A DNA stretch of 64,000 nt from the NCBI GenBank assembly GCA_932294295.1, contig OW028573.1:67495829-67559828 (forward strand), given 5' to 3'. Position numbers and translations under genes: made by a program. Positions 21,860 to 35,402 of the stretch are shown piece after piece. Each line of letters opens with the position of its first letter. Position 1 is the stretch's first letter. The notes under the pieces are model-generated. The model did no database searches, was not told the DNA's origin, and worked only from the letters and a program-made list of their open reading frames with translations. This DNA is from Alitta virens. Taxonomy: Eukaryota; Annelida; Polychaeta; Phyllodocida; Nereididae.

Positions 21860-22216
21860 GTAGTAACCTATTCCTGGCTGTAGCTATAACTGGCTACAGC
21901 CAGCCACTTCTGTCTACTCCTAGCTTATGGTTGGATTATACCTACCATCACTGAAAAAAATATAAACCTTTGTAAATGTAAGAATTTATCTAATATATCA
22001 AAAATATTTGCAATAGACATATATCTTTTCAACAAGAATGGCAAATATGTGTAGCTCAACACTTATGCTGCATGTACTTTTAAATCTGGCTTTGAGTAGC
22101 CAGCTATAGCCAGACAGTTATATTTAGTGGTAGGTAGCACCATATAGCAGAAGTTGTCTAGCTTTGTCTAGGTTCAATTTGACAGGATGTTTTTTTTAAT
22201 AAAATCAACTGCAGGG
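21860..22216. mobile_element. MITE family C, partial copy C1
   Basis: It shares cttctgtctactcctagctta, tataaacct..gtaaatgtaag, gtagccagctatagccaga and the end ttaataaaatcaactg with copies at 42114-42386 and 44154-44948. No clean left terminus was found. Confidence 0.6.
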
Positions 22217-22885
22217 CACTACTCTTCTTGTTGTGTCAACCTATCTTCCTCGCTAAGTGTTTTTCTGCATTTACTCCATATACAGCATATGTTTCCATTA
22301 TGCTCCCCAGCCAAGAAATGTGACTTATGAATGTGATACACAAGTCATACAATGGTCGTGTCTGACAGAATTCTGCCATCTCTGGGGTCTGTTAGATATT
22401 CCAGTTGCAGGACTGTAGGCTGTCTTGTCTGCACTGAGGGAAATATTATCTACGAGGTCAATTAGTGGGGCGGATTTCTCTTGGTCTACCTGCTCATAGT
22501 CTGCCAATAGATAACTGCACTTCTGTTTTTTGGCCGCATCACTCTTTTCTTCTTCTTCTTTTTTTTTTTTTTGCCTAGGACTGGAGGCTACTGATATGCT
22601 GACGCCCATTCTGTCAACAGCCAAAAGGTCTTTGGTGCCTCAACCTTTGATACGTGGTCACGTTCTTTGTGCATGGTTTGGTCATACTATAGACTTTGGT
22701 TTTTACATCCGTTTCCCACCATCACTACACGAGACACTATAGACGCTACAGGACATATCAATGTTCGACTGAAGTGATTCACTATTAAAATGCTCTAAGA
22801 ATATAACAGGTTATCGAAGACATTCTTAATTCCCTTAATGTTAATTAAATGTACCAGCAATAGAGAAAGTTCTAGAACGTGCCCT
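22217..22885. other. No recognised gene
   Basis: A - strand open frame at 22325-22624 carries an E/K run encoded by a pyrimidine tract. It has no recognisable domain and is not called. Confidence 0.4.
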
Positions 22886-22889
22886 TAAA

Positions 22890-23335
22890 TACGCATTCTA
22901 ATGAATTGTTATGCAAAGCTAAATATGAGTCACTGTATCTTCGTAGGATAAAACATATTCTAGTCAAATTGAATGTTAAATCTGATGCTCTTCCTCCTAT
23001 TACATGTGATTTCTTTCGAAAAAATTGTATTAAGAGGTGTTAGCTTGCACAACACTGTAAAGCATGGCTTTAAATATTTTAGATATAATGGTGCAATGCT
23101 ATACAGTACAAAAGTTACCCAATGATTTGAAGAATTTAGATTTAAACTATTTTAAGAATGCTGTTCGAAATTGGAAGCCCAGGTGACAATTTATTTCATC
23201 CAATTATTTTATATCACATCAATTTTATGTCGTTGTATATAACTGTCTCATTGTCAGTTTATTGGGAGACAAGCATTAATGGTAATTTTATTTGTCCATT
23301 GATAACTGACTTTAAATAAAGATTTATCTTATCTT
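22890..23335 (+). pseudogene. Degenerate LINE 3' fragment
   Basis: Around 23057-23110 the + strand reads GFKYFRYNGAMLYST, and 23143-23187 gives NYFKNAVRNWKPR. These parallel NSFRYYGAKLWN and FKSAISTWL of the fragment at 8323. Stops and a frame change show decay. It ends in AAATAAAG followed by (TTATC)n, a microsatellite-type LINE tail. Confidence 0.55.
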
Positions 23336-23420
23336 ATCTTATCTTATCTTTTCTTTTCTTTTCTTTTCTTTTCTTTTCTTTTCTTTTCTTTTCTTATGTC
23401 ATCTTCTCTTATCTCATCTT
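23325..23420. repeat. (TTATC)n/(TTTTC)n microsatellite tail
   Basis: TTATC units pass into TTTTC units, directly following the LINE 3' fragment. Confidence 0.92.
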
Positions 23421-24640
23421 TAAACAAGTCAACATGTAGTTCATGGCCATTAAACCCAAATGCAACACACAATTAATGCCCCCAAGTTCGGATAGTTATA
23501 ACATTCAACATTGAATTAGCAGTTGAGGGAACTCAATGAACCACAGCTCTGTGTGTTTCAAATTCAATTCAAAGTGAAACTGATGATTTGCTGATGACCT
23601 AGATTGCAGTTATCAAGATTTGTTTCAATAAGATCAAGATCCTTTGTCGATGTATTAATTGTAGATTGCGGAAACTTGTTCAAATTCAAATCCGTAGTGA
23701 ACAGAAAACTTGTTCAAACTTAATCAATGCAATGAGAAATGAAATTTGCTGGAATTTCAGCAATGAAATAGAATGAAATACTAATGCTTACAATACTGCA
23801 AATAACTTCTTTCTATTGTTATGAAGCAGTTCAAACCAGCAATAAAAAAAATTGTAAATATGTCTAACGTAATAGTGCCCTAGCTATTATGTCCTAATAT
23901 GGTCAGTTTCAATTAATGCTCCCTAGTTTCATCTGCTGAGCAGTTGCACCGCTGAAACAGTAGCCTTTTATGTCGTTACATGTGTCTTTCCAGTTCGCAA
24001 GGTCATTCATAATGGTAAGATTGTGTATACAAATAACACTAAAAAAGAAAACTAGAGAGTGTATGAAGGTTTCTCTTCTTAAATTGTATTTATTTGTTTC
24101 AATATAAATCACACTTAAAACGAGGTGACCATACTAAGTCATATTTGGCGGGCATAGTAAGACACCGGCGTCCTAATATCGTCAGTATGGGTTACTTGTT
24201 CTAAAAGGCTGTGTTTTTTTCATGCTTAAGAAATATTTCATTACTTTCAATGATTTTGTAAAGTAAAATATATGTACTTAACAATAGAGTTATTGGGAAC
24301 ATGCTTGCTAAGTGTGCAAGACTTTTATTGATAGCTCTCATAAGCAAAGGCCTGATGTTAGTGGAGTCTTAAGTCCGTTCGGCGTCGGGATATATAACAA
24401 AAATGTTAGTTGACTCCCTCCTACTTGGGATATAACTATTAATAATAAGATGAGAGGAATACACCATATTGATCCAGACGATACTTTATTGTTGCGCAAG
24501 ATTTGATTGCCACTTAAGGAGTTGCACAACAATTTAAGTGAGTCAGTTCTTAAACAAGTGTATTGGTTAGCCGTATGTGTGGCAATCAGCAAAGATCAGC
24601 TATGGGAAACAAAATAAGAATACATGCAATAGAACCTCGC
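23421..24640. other. No recognised gene
   Basis: No supported feature. Confidence 0.45.
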
Positions 24641-24719
24641 AATTAAGACCACCACCCATGCAGCAAATTTAACAGGTTTTATTCAATGGCAAGGCTGTCT
24701 TATGGCAGTCATGTAAAAT

Positions 24720-24925
24720 ATAATGTTTGGAAGATTGATGGTAATTTCTTAATAGTGACGTGGTTTTAATAGAGAGGTGGTCTTAACTGTGTGTTGGTCT
24801 TAATCTTGATAGTGATGTGGTTTTAATTATGATGTGGTCTTAATAGAGATGGTCTTAATAGGGATGTGATCTTAATGAATATGTGTCTTAATAAATAGTG
24901 AGGTGGTCTTTATATTGCGGAGGTA
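24720..24925. repeat. Degenerate tggtcttaata repeat
   Basis: About ten diverged copies of (g)tggtcttaatagaga, spaced 14-25 bp apart. Confidence 0.7.
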
Positions 24926-25252
24926 TTTGTAATCTGTAATTATAATTGACTGTAATTAATTTTTAAGTTAGCCAATGAATTAAAGGACTCCATATTGTAA
25001 TTGAACTACTGTAATTAGGTAGATGATATTTGAATTAATTACTTTTGCTTTGCTTGTAATTGTAATTGAGTGTAATTGATAATTCTTGTGTAGAGTTAGT
25101 GTGCCTAATTCCACGAGGACTTCATTCCGTGAAAACGTTATTAATGCCCTTGGCTCAAGCTTGCAGGCATGTTTGCAAACGCGAGGCAGAAAGTTCTAAT
25201 TGCAGTTAACAAATCTGCGTATGATAGGCATTGTGGCATTGTTCTCCAAGTA

Positions 25253-25330
25253 TAGCCGTTGCTGTTGGTCATGACTGTGCTTATTTCTAAGTAGCCGTTG
25301 CTGTTGGTCATGACTGTGCTTATTTCTAAG
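25253..25330. repeat. 39-bp direct duplication
   Basis: Two perfect adjacent copies, 25253-25291 and 25292-25330, beginning tagccgttgctgttggtc. Confidence 0.95.
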
Positions 25331-26695
25331 TAGCTATTCCAAATTACAATCAATTACTCAGCAAAAAAAATAAGTAATCAACATGAAGACTCCAGTTCGT
25401 CCAAACCTCTCATTAAAAGCTGTCAGTGTTGTAGTCAAAATTTTCTTTTGGAGGAAAAGGAAAAGGAGTTATGTAGTAATATACGTGTGATATACAGGCC
25501 CTGGGGGAAGGATGCCCCTTGAGACCCTATTTTCTTAACTGCCCTCCCCCCCCCCCCCCATTTTTCTGCAATTGATTCAGGATGGAGGAGAGTTGGGTTG
25601 TCACCCTCCAAATCATACAACCCTTGGTGTTGACAGCTAAAAAGCTTTTTAAGTTTACAAAACCTAAACTATACATTATCTGTTACTTCATCATAGGTTG
25701 ATTTTTGACCGAGTTGCCCTGCCCCAATGCCCCCTACCCCCAGAGTAATTCCAGGCTACGACAATGGTAACTCTACAGTTGTACTCTTGGGGGAAGGGGG
25801 TGTGGAGGGAATACTTTTCCCCTACGAATTTATATTTTCTTCATATTTCACATTTCAATGTAAATTTATGATTTTAATGTTCTATAGAAAGTCCGCGGGT
25901 CCGAGTCCGTGAGTCTTTTCCGCGTTTTATAACATACCTATTTTAAGTGCATGTCTGTTCAGGTCTGCAGGTCAGAGGTCGGTCCGCATTTCACGAGGTA
26001 AACCGGAAATAAATTAATTGGCCAACAAGTAGGTCGCCAGTTGTCTAAAACTTTCAAAGAACTTAATGTCTATTGTAAAAAAAACATTAGATTTTTCGGT
26101 AAATACAATTAGAAGAAAATCTTTGGAATCCATACCAAACATGGGTCCATTTATGCAGCATGATTGCATGAACCACCAATGAATTATGATGCATGGCAAC
26201 AGATTAGACTGTAATGTATCATGCAAAGGATTGTAGAATCATTACCATCTGTGGTTTACCATTATCAGACAGGTTTACAGAAATCCTGGACCCATCTGAA
26301 AAGCAACAGACAAGAGTGGTTCTTACATGCTGACACGTACGTGTCCATGGGTGTCACAATCAACGTACACGCTTGAGTACGAGAGGATGGTTTTATGGAG
26401 ACTAATGGCCAGATACTAAAGACACCATCAGTCATAGCACACTACAATGAGCAGGCTGCTTTCTCGTGCACAATCTGGCATGACTTATTTTACCCAAAGG
26501 GAGAAAGAAGGATATAGAAACCGAATAACATTATGCATTACAACCTAAATATGAGTTTTTGGACAAAGACAGGGGTTGACTTTTGCTGTCGTTTTCAAGC
26601 GGCCCATGTAAATGGGAGTTGTTCAAAAACTCTATCAGGATGCATGTAGCATGCAGAGAACAACATTATTTGACGGCAATTCAGTCAAAAAAAAA
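25331..26695. other. No recognised gene
   Basis: Contains a C-run at about 25546-25559. Nothing else is supported. Confidence 0.45.
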
Positions 26696-26701
26696 CTTAG
26701 C

Positions 26702-26702
<1 letters not shown>

Positions 26703-26734
<32 letters not shown>

Positions 26735-26817
26735 AAGATAGAGAGAGAGATAGAGAGATAGAGAGATAGAGAGAGAGAGAGATAGAGAGATAGAGAGATA
26801 ATGAGATAGAGAGATGT
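26703..26817. repeat. (TAGA)n and (GAGA)n microsatellite
   Basis: A tetranucleotide tract followed by gagagata repeats. Confidence 0.93.
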
Positions 26818-27314
26818 GGAAAGTGCAGCCCTCTAAGGCAAATTCTTGCCGCTATCAACTCTCACTGTAGCTATTATGGTGCTTGCTCTATGTATCATTA
26901 CCCACCTTATATAACAGTTCCCACGTTTCTGCTAGATATCGTTGTGCCTTTCATGAGACTCAAAGAGACGTCTCAATGCACTTGCTCAACAAGATAACGA
27001 GTTTATAGGAAGGATGATATATCTTGAGGACCAGTGAAAAGTGGCTTAAGCTGAAATTCTCATATATCGAAGCGTCTCTGAGGCTTAGGCTGTCAATATG
27101 GCTTAAGGTAGCATCCTCGTGACATAATGCGATGAATGACTGGCCAGAATGTGTGGGTTAAAAAACGTCAGGTTGATAAAGTATTAAGAAAGTGCATTTG
27201 GTTATTAACCCGTATATATTTGAGCTTTTTCGAAAATGTAAATGTGTTTTCTCATTACATTAAATAAACACTGCGGATGGTTGTAAGTCACACCAAAGCA
27301 AATAAGAGTCTTTT

Positions 27315-27620
27315 CACTGAACAGCTCTGAATTCAGAAGGACATTAGTCTTTCATCTCATTTTATTACTCATTTTGCTTTTTAGACATAGCAGATCATAA
27401 CTTACTGATTCCATTATAATTTTCTCAGGGAAAAAGCGGAAATCAATTGAATGATAAGATGTCAAATATACATTAAAATGCACTAAAAAATACTGCTGTT
27501 AGGATGCGCTTTGCTTCAGCCAATCACAATCAAGGGCGGGAACTTTTTTAGCCAATAGAATTGAAGTATTCTGTCGTAGCCACCTGGTGGAAATATAGCG
27601 AACCTTCCGTGAAATCCCCT
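27315..27620. repeat. Dispersed repeat E, copy 2
   Basis: Aligns with 11713-12013; see that entry. It ends cgtagccacctggtggaaa..gaaccttccgtgaaa, as copy 1 does. Confidence 0.75.
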
Positions 27621-27624
27621 ATTG

Positions 27625-28230
27625 CACCATATGCACCTGTTGGAGTTATTTGCGGAATGGCAGATATTTAGAACAATGGAATAACTACTATAATAATATG
27701 CTATTTCACCCGATGCCCGTTAAAGCATGAATTGCAGTTATGTGTGGGATTGCTGCTAAAACATGTCTATCCCTTCATAAAAATTCTTACTACTGAAATG
27801 TATGTCCTGCCTGCCAGGGTGCGTGGGAGAGAGGTCCACGGTCAGTCGCAAATTCTTTCATTCTGCAATCCGTGATATCTGGATCATTTCGGCTGCTCTT
27901 TCACTTGCCATTGATGAAAATTTCATTGGCGTGATGATGCTTGTCCGATTGAAAATGAACACTGAAAAGCGGGAAGTTTGACCCTATGTACTGTATGCAT
28001 TGTATGTCACAAGTGTTTTGTCATAGCATAGCATTCGTAGTCAGCCAAACATAAACGTGAAAAATTTCTTGATCGAAGTGACTGGTGACATTTTATATGA
28101 AAAGTTGACATCTACACATGTACCTACTAGAATCAATTATTATATTGTTATTATGTATATATACACTGATCATTCAAGCTGGCTCCAGGTTGCTGAAAAT
28201 CTGAATATCGAAGCTTAGTCAATGTCTGAA
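27625..28230. other. No recognised gene
   Basis: No supported feature. Confidence 0.4.
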
Positions 28231-28235
28231 TGCTT

Positions 28236-28385
28236 ATGGGTATGAAACTGAGTCAGCTTAAATGACCAGCTGCCAAAGGCAGACGTAATATAGAGACGAT
28301 AAGGACCACACCATGTGACACATTTACCTCACGGGGTATTTTACTTGCCTCAGTATAGACACATAGTACAGCCCTGGTCAATGGT
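28236..28385 (-). mobile_element. SINE family B fragment (B3)
   Basis: Contains accagctgccaaaggcagac, gacgataaggaccacacc and ttgcctcagtatagacac. Inverted; tRNA-like head absent. Confidence 0.65.
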
Positions 28386-28389
28386 AAAG

Positions 28390-30670
28390 TGACTTATTTT
28401 GACCAAATAAGAATTTAGTCATCATGAATAATGACTTTCATTGTATGCATAAAGTCTAAAGAAGACTAAATTGTTACATATAGCTGACTAACATTTTAGT
28501 CAAATATATGGCTATTGGGTCAGTCATTCTAGGCACAGCAAGATTTTTTGAAGTGAGTGAAAATAACAAGTTAGCTTTCTTCACAACTTTCTGCTCAAAG
28601 AGATTTTAAATGTTAAAAATCATACATGATCTGTTTTAGTTTATACTAGTAATATCACGTATGTATGAAATAATAAGAACATGTAGTGGAATGACATTTT
28701 TTGACTGCAATTTATTTTTGGTAAGTATATATTTCTGAATCTCAGTTCTAAGAATTGGCTTTCAAAGCAGTCGTAGAATTCAACATTAGTTTGTTAAGGG
28801 CAGTGGGTCTTGCAGCCAAAGTCACTTTGCTGACTTCTAATTTCCGTTACACTGTTCACTGGATTGAAATGACATCGAGTGCACTTAAGATCTTTCCCTG
28901 GAACTGTGCTGGGAATTCCTAACATTCCCGGATAACCCACACTTTTCTTTTGATGTACTTCACAATCTACGTTATAGTAATCATTTAATGTACTTCCTTC
29001 AGTTTATATAGCAGGGAGATATTCTTTACACAATTACTATGAGGTCAGAAAGTATGAGCTATTTCGCCAAAACAAAGCTTTACTGAAATTTAGTGAGTGT
29101 TCTTGAAGAAATAGGCGTTTTAATACTGTCACTATTTCGCATCCTCGGTCCCGGTTGGCGTGCGAGGGTGCTATTTCGTGCATTTGTGTTAGTACACAGC
29201 CAGTACATTGTGCAAGTACCATTGTACATTTCTGGACACTTTCGTGGGGCACAACCATGACATCTATTTTCCTCCACCAGACAATGGAAGCTAGATACTT
29301 GCTGCCACTAAAGGTGACCTATAAGGGCAATTACAAATTGCCAGGCCACTTGGGCTATGTATCTCGAAGCTCTTATGAGTGTTGCTGTAGGCAAACCACG
29401 CTGGTGTTTTAGAACACCGGCATCATATTCCCTGGGAGGTTTCCGAACTTTGATCAGGAGTTGTCACTACACCTTCTCAACTTCCTGTAGCATCTTCGTT
29501 AATTCCTAAAAAAAAAACATATACAGTGTTAAAGAAGAGACTCCTTGGTAATGACTTATTACAGGAAGGCATGACAAGCTCCGTCAAAACATATCTGCCA
29601 TGACGCTAAGAGGTTTACAGTCAAGGCCAATTGGCACCCATACAAGTCTCATGTCAGTCATGATTTCCCAGCAATTACAACTCCTCTCTACTTTTCAGGA
29701 CACGAGAGTTTCTACAAATAAGCGTTTCATGGTTTTATGAAATATGCAGCAGTGAAGCTTTTATGAGCTTTAGGAATAAGACGCTCAAAAGAAGAAAGCT
29801 CAATTAATGGGAAGCTTTTCCCTATCGAGGTTTACATTTACTCTTTTCGTGTTTGTTGAAACTGGTTCCTTTTCTTCCTATTAGGCCTGAAACTTATATT
29901 TTAAATAAAGGCAGTCATCTGAGAACTATAACTCATTTACTACTAATGAAATAAAGTAAGAATTGTCTGTTGTCATATCTTTAGTTTACAAGCATATGAG
30001 CAGATTTTCCACTTCGACTGCCAGTATCGTATCCAAAATTGAAGACAGAAAAACACAGCTAGGCAACTATGTGTCCTAACCTCATGTCAATGATGAATGC
30101 TGAACATGTCAGTGTCAACTGGAACTTAGTGGAGCCTTGCATGTCAAGATAGCTTTCTTGGGCTGCTGAAATTATTGGCGTGCACTGCAATTCTCCACTG
30201 AACTTTCATTGCTGAGCTCCAGTAATTGCTACCGTTCATTAGGCGCCAGTCTGGTGTATTACATTTCACGGCTCGAAAGACTTGGTGGGCGAGCAAAGAC
30301 TTTAAAGTGACTATAAGCGATGTATCGTCTCTTGTGTCACAAGACTTCTGTTTTAAGGCGTTCTGCCTCCTGACTGTCATTCCAGTGGCGTGATTACCAT
30401 TTGAGGCATTATGTATTGTTAACATCCTAGTTTAGGTAAAAAGTGAACATAAAAACCAAGACAACAAGTGATACACGAGCTTTTTTTATTTTTTTTTATT
30501 TCATTTTAAGAAGCCATACACCAATCTCCACTTGTAGATAGTTTTTTTTTTAAATAAATTTGTATGCTATATGTCTAGTTTTATTTTGAAGCCAAATTCT
30601 ACATCGTTTGATAGGTTTTAATATTGTTAGCCTCAGGAACAATGAATTACCACCATAACAGTTAGTAAAT
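28390..30670. other. No recognised gene
   Basis: Short open frames occur at 29037-29412 and 30144-30425 without recognisable domains. They overlap on both strands and are not called. Confidence 0.4.
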
Positions 30671-30675
30671 TTTCA

Positions 30676-30676
30676 G

Positions 30677-30727
<51 letters not shown>
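30676..30727. repeat. (TCAA)n microsatellite
   Basis: About 13 perfect TCAA units. Confidence 0.97.
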
Positions 30728-31527
30728 CCTGTTATGTTTTTCATCACATGATGTATTATGCGGGCGAATTTTTCGAAGAGAGTTTAGGACACTATAGAGC
30801 AGCTGACAAACCTGTCATACACAAAACAATTTACCATTACTAACATTTGGTTATACAATGACGTTATATAGAATCATCATGTAGTACAACATCACAAGTG
30901 TGTCATTTATATCAGCAACTGGGGTGCTGCGGCCACTCAATCAATCACCCAGGCAGCCGCAACTGACATGAATTGCTATAATACAATATACACTAGAAAG
31001 TTTTAAGAGAAAGAAACTAACAAATTTTCTGGTGCATTATATTGTACCGGTAAAGCACAAGCTAAACAATTTGAATGTAGATATAGGCAATATGCTTTAA
31101 CTGGAAGAACTGCAATGATCAAAAACAGCTTCAGTAGCTATTTTGGATGCCCTTTGAAATTTAGCAAGAAACTCCGTGTGAAAAAATACCAACATTGATA
31201 TTTAAATTCAACACTGACCGCTGGACAAGACAGTGAATGTTGGCAAACTGTATGTAACATTTTCATGCAAGCGATAATTTTTACACAAATAACTTGCATT
31301 AAAATTAGATTTTGTTGCAAATTGGTGTTGCGTTATTGTCCCCTTTTTCAATTGAATAAGAATGCCTAATGCTTTATAATGACATCAGAATCGTTTTGCC
31401 CTTGTAATTGAATTTGTGTTCCACGTGCAAATTTAACCTGTCACGATGTTTTGCAAAATCATGTTGTTTGCTCTGCAATTAAACGTACTCAGCACAATGT
31501 GCCAATTCTGGCGAAGGGTACACATTG

Positions 31528-31966
31528 TATCAACGATGAATGCCGATAAATTTTTGGATTGCTGTTACTAATGTAGATGTAGAATGCGAATATCAACGAT
31601 GAATGCCGATTAATTTTTGGATTGCTGTTTCTAATGTAGATGTAGAATGCGAATATCAACGATGAATGCCGATTAATTTTTGGATTGCTGTTACTAATGT
31701 AGATGTAGAATGCAAATATCAACGATGAATGCCGATTAATTTTTGGATTGCTGTTACTAATGTAGATGTAGAATGCGAATATCAACGATGAATGCCGATT
31801 AATTTTTGGATTGCTGTTTCTAATGTAGATGTAGAATGCAAATATCAACGATGAATGCCGATTAATTTTTGGATTGCTGTTACTAATGTAGATGTAGAAT
31901 GCAAATATCAACGATGAATGCCGATTAATTTTTGGATTGCTGTTACTAATGTAGATGTAGAATGCA
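31528..31966. repeat. 63-bp tandem repeat, seven copies
   Basis: Units start at 31528, 31591, 31654, 31717, 31780, 31843 and 31906, an exact 63-bp period, each beginning tatcaacgatgaatgccgat. Copies 2 and 5 share tgtttctaatg where the others have tgttactaatg. Because 63 is a multiple of three, the - strand frame stays open through the array; I regard that as a by-product rather than a gene. Confidence 0.97.
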
Positions 31967-31969
31967 GAT

Positions 31970-33675
31970 TAACTGCGCAATTCAGAGTCAGCCAAACTAA
32001 ATTTTTCCAAAACTGAATTTAATAGCCAATGGCCATTAATGTGCTGTCAGAATATTCGTATAACATTTGTATATTTGCTTGAACTGTGAACTTTCTGGTA
32101 AACTATACTATAATTATTATAATACTTAATGAGCTGACCATATAATCCAAATAACCTGCACCACTTCATTTATACAAAGACCTCGTTTTGGGCCACACCG
32201 AGTCAACCTTTCCAGTCTGGAAGGCCTTTGAGTTCTTGGACAAGATGATAACCACTGCCCAGACTGACCAGTGTACAGCCCTTTCTCTGTCCTTCACTGC
32301 AATTGCCTGTCACCGAAAGTGTACCTCAAGGTTCTTGGTTGGGTCTTTCGTTCTCCGTTGTCTTTATCGTAATCACCTCATATTGTTTCTGAGGTTCATT
32401 TACTGCATCTTGGAAATGACAAGTGGAATTGGAAACCATGCTTAAGCTCCATTTAATTCCATTATGTGACAGCTGTCACTGACTCCTGTCTCTGATGAAA
32501 CCAATACTACCATTCTTTAGATTTTAAATTTTTCGCATGATAGGAGATTTAATATTGTCTGTAATATAATACTTCCTGATATGTCAGTAAATGCAAGTTT
32601 TCAATCCATTAACATGCCATTCAAGCAACTAATCTGCCTGACGATACGTTACAGATTTTAATCCAAGGCGCATAAAATATTCAACAAATTATTACCATAT
32701 ATCCTAAGCTGATGTACTCCTCCTCTGCCCATTATCTATCAATGAAAGTAGGGATATTTATTGGGCATATTTTGCTGTGAAAGGGAAATGCCTTCCTGTC
32801 CTTCCAACCATCTTTCTTCCTCTAAAAATGGCTCCTAGTGGCAAGGGTGGTAACAATGTGATTGAAGACCTCAAACCCAAGTGGCCAGCACAGTGCTCTG
32901 CGCAATACATACTCCAGTTATGCCTGTCTAGTTATCCCATACCTAGCAGAGAATCGATTGACCTTACCAGTTATATATATAACACATGTATCATAAACAT
33001 AGTGTATCACTCACTCACTGTATCAATAGTCCATCCAGTTTCAGTTCGGATTAAACGGATTCCAGATGAATTGTGAATATATATCGTTTTCAACTTAATA
33101 GCATAACTACTATGCAATATCTACACAATAGAACACGTTTTTCATCTTTACATAATATTTTGAATGCGATATGAAGATTTCAGTCATTGATGACCATGGT
33201 TCATGACACACATTTGAAAACAAATACCCAAGAAGTTGTTGCCTTATGACGATTCATGATATGACTGATGTGAAGGAAGATATGGATACTACAATAGGAG
33301 CCGTTTATGAATATGTTACTTTGAACCCATTTTAACCAAACAAGAAACATTATCTTACTTTATGTTTTGTAGTGAATGAGACTCATTCTACATGTTGAAG
33401 AATTCAATTAAAATAGCCTACATAATTTTTATAGAAAATTCAAACGGTGCTTTAATAAATTTCAATAAAAAAAACAATTGCAATTTTTTGTTGCATAAAA
33501 ACTTCAAGATATAATAAATAGGAGTGCCATGCTTAGGCTTTGTATTCTAGATCAAAGCATGTTTGCCACAAAACCATTTCATACATTGTTGGGACGATGG
33601 CGTTTATGGTTACTGATGGTGCTGGTCATGGTTTATGCATCTTAATTATCGTGTATTAGATGCCATGGATGGCCC
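31970..33675. other. No recognised gene
   Basis: Small + strand open frames at 32188-32445 and 32777-33076 show no domain. Confidence 0.4.
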
Positions 33676-33679
33676 TGGA

Positions 33680-33745
33680 GAGGTTATAAATAGGGAGGTA
33701 TTTTGTTTGCCTCAGTATGCCACAATTCCCAGCTGGGATCTGCAT
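33680..33745 (-). mobile_element. Possible SINE family B remnant (B4)
   Basis: Only ggtattttgtttgcctcagtat and cagctgggat are shared with other B copies, so this is weak. Confidence 0.3.
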
Positions 33746-33749
33746 ATAA

Positions 33750-35270
33750 TCAATCTATGACAGTAATATATATCAGCATATGCGTGTACTGAAAAACAGC
33801 ATCTTCTTCGTAATGTATGTTGATGCAAGTGGAACTCGTATAGTTTTTCATCTGTCTTTATGTTTCGCCTCCTTTTAGGCCAGTGGCAGGTATTGTAATT
33901 ACCTGATTACAAGTCAAAATAAGATATTGGCCAGGGCAGCACTGACCTTTGCATTTCGGTTTAGTGATTTGAAAAACAAATAAGCATCATTCAGGAAGAA
34001 ATTCATCCATAATATGGAAATTGTGGCTCAAGTTTCATTTTGTGAATTCAGGCGAAGTAAATTGTCAATACTGCTCTGAACCTACAGGTAATTAAGCCTG
34101 TAAAAGCATGAGTCTTTCTCAACTCCTTGAACAGTAAGGAACCAGTTGCCTGTAACCTTCTACTTGTATGATGATACGGACGTACAAAAAATATGTACAA
34201 AATTTATATATATAGCCTACCCGGACGTGTTTGCAAGTTACAAATAGAGAAGTTTCCAAGTCAGAAGAAAAATGTCACATTTAAAAGTTCTTTGGGATCC
34301 ATTTATATAGAGTTGTGGAGTTTTCCATGCCCCCAGTGCATCAGCAAATTCATATGTGCGTGGGCAGTGGGTAGAGACATTTAATATCATTGGTTTTATG
34401 CTCTACATGTGGATCTCATGTGACTTTTAGATTGACAAGACCAAGTTCTCGACTCTTTTACCTTTCAATGCAATGGCCCCTCGAATGTGATGACTTAAAT
34501 ATTTCATTGCAGCATTGCCAGGCAGAGATGGTGAAAGAATAAATAATAAACAGATTTTACATCAATAATTACTCATACTCACAGGTCTCAAAATTTGCCA
34601 CGAACGAATGCAGTTTGCAAAATTTTGACCAGCTGGATCAAGATACCTTTCGATTTGTAGGCCTACTTAAAAGGTGGGGATTAAATATTTCTTCAAACAG
34701 TATCAGTTAATTCATTAATTAAAAATAAATATCTTGAGGACATAGAAAAGAAATATTTGCCATATTTATCCACTAAACAATTTTACAATAACAATGTTAT
34801 ACTGGCGGTCAATCTGAGATATTTGTTGGTGAAATTTTAAGATGCCAAAGAAGAAATCCACGCATAGCCTAATTTATAGAATAATTGTTTAATGAAACGG
34901 TGATGGCAAATAATCAATAAGTTATCTCTGGTGAAAACGATGTTCTAAACCTGGTTGACACAGATACGCACATTTCTGTTGAAATACGAAAAAAGGAAAG
35001 GAAATACAGAACAGCCAAATGCTCTTATTCGCTGATTTTATGAAGAGAGCAGCAGGACACAATTGCATTTGCCTTGTAAGCTCATTTAAAGGTAAGAAAC
35101 TGGCATGAGTGAGATAAGAGGCTCACATCTCTGCTCTTTAATTGAGTGACAAAATGACAGCCAGGAACGACAAATGACACCAGTGTTAATATCATTACAT
35201 GCAGCCAGACTCATGCACACCATAAAAATCTGATTATTCTAAGCTACGATTTTGTGAAAAAAATTATTGA
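33750..35270. other. No recognised gene
   Basis: No supported feature. Confidence 0.45.
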
Positions 35271-35275
35271 CAGCT

Positions 35276-35402
35276 ATAGGAAGGAAGGAAGGAAGAAGGA
35301 AGGAAGGAAGGAAGAAGGAAGGAAGGAAGAAGGAAGGAAGAAAAAGGGAGAAAGAAGGAAGAAAGAAGGAAAGAAGGAAGAAAGAAGGAAAGAAGGAAGG
35401 AA
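35276..35402. repeat. (GGAA)n polypurine tract
   Basis: About 125 bp of pure purine on + (ggaagg, gaaaga), broken only by variable spacing. Confidence 0.95.

Noticed and set aside
22325..22624. - strand frame with KKKKEEEE run
   Set aside because: The run comes from a pyrimidine tract. No domain, homologue or splice support is visible.
31489..31911. - strand 140-codon frame with FAFYIYISNSNPKINRHSS repeats
   Set aside because: Pure translation of a 63-bp tandem repeat with no non-repeat domain.
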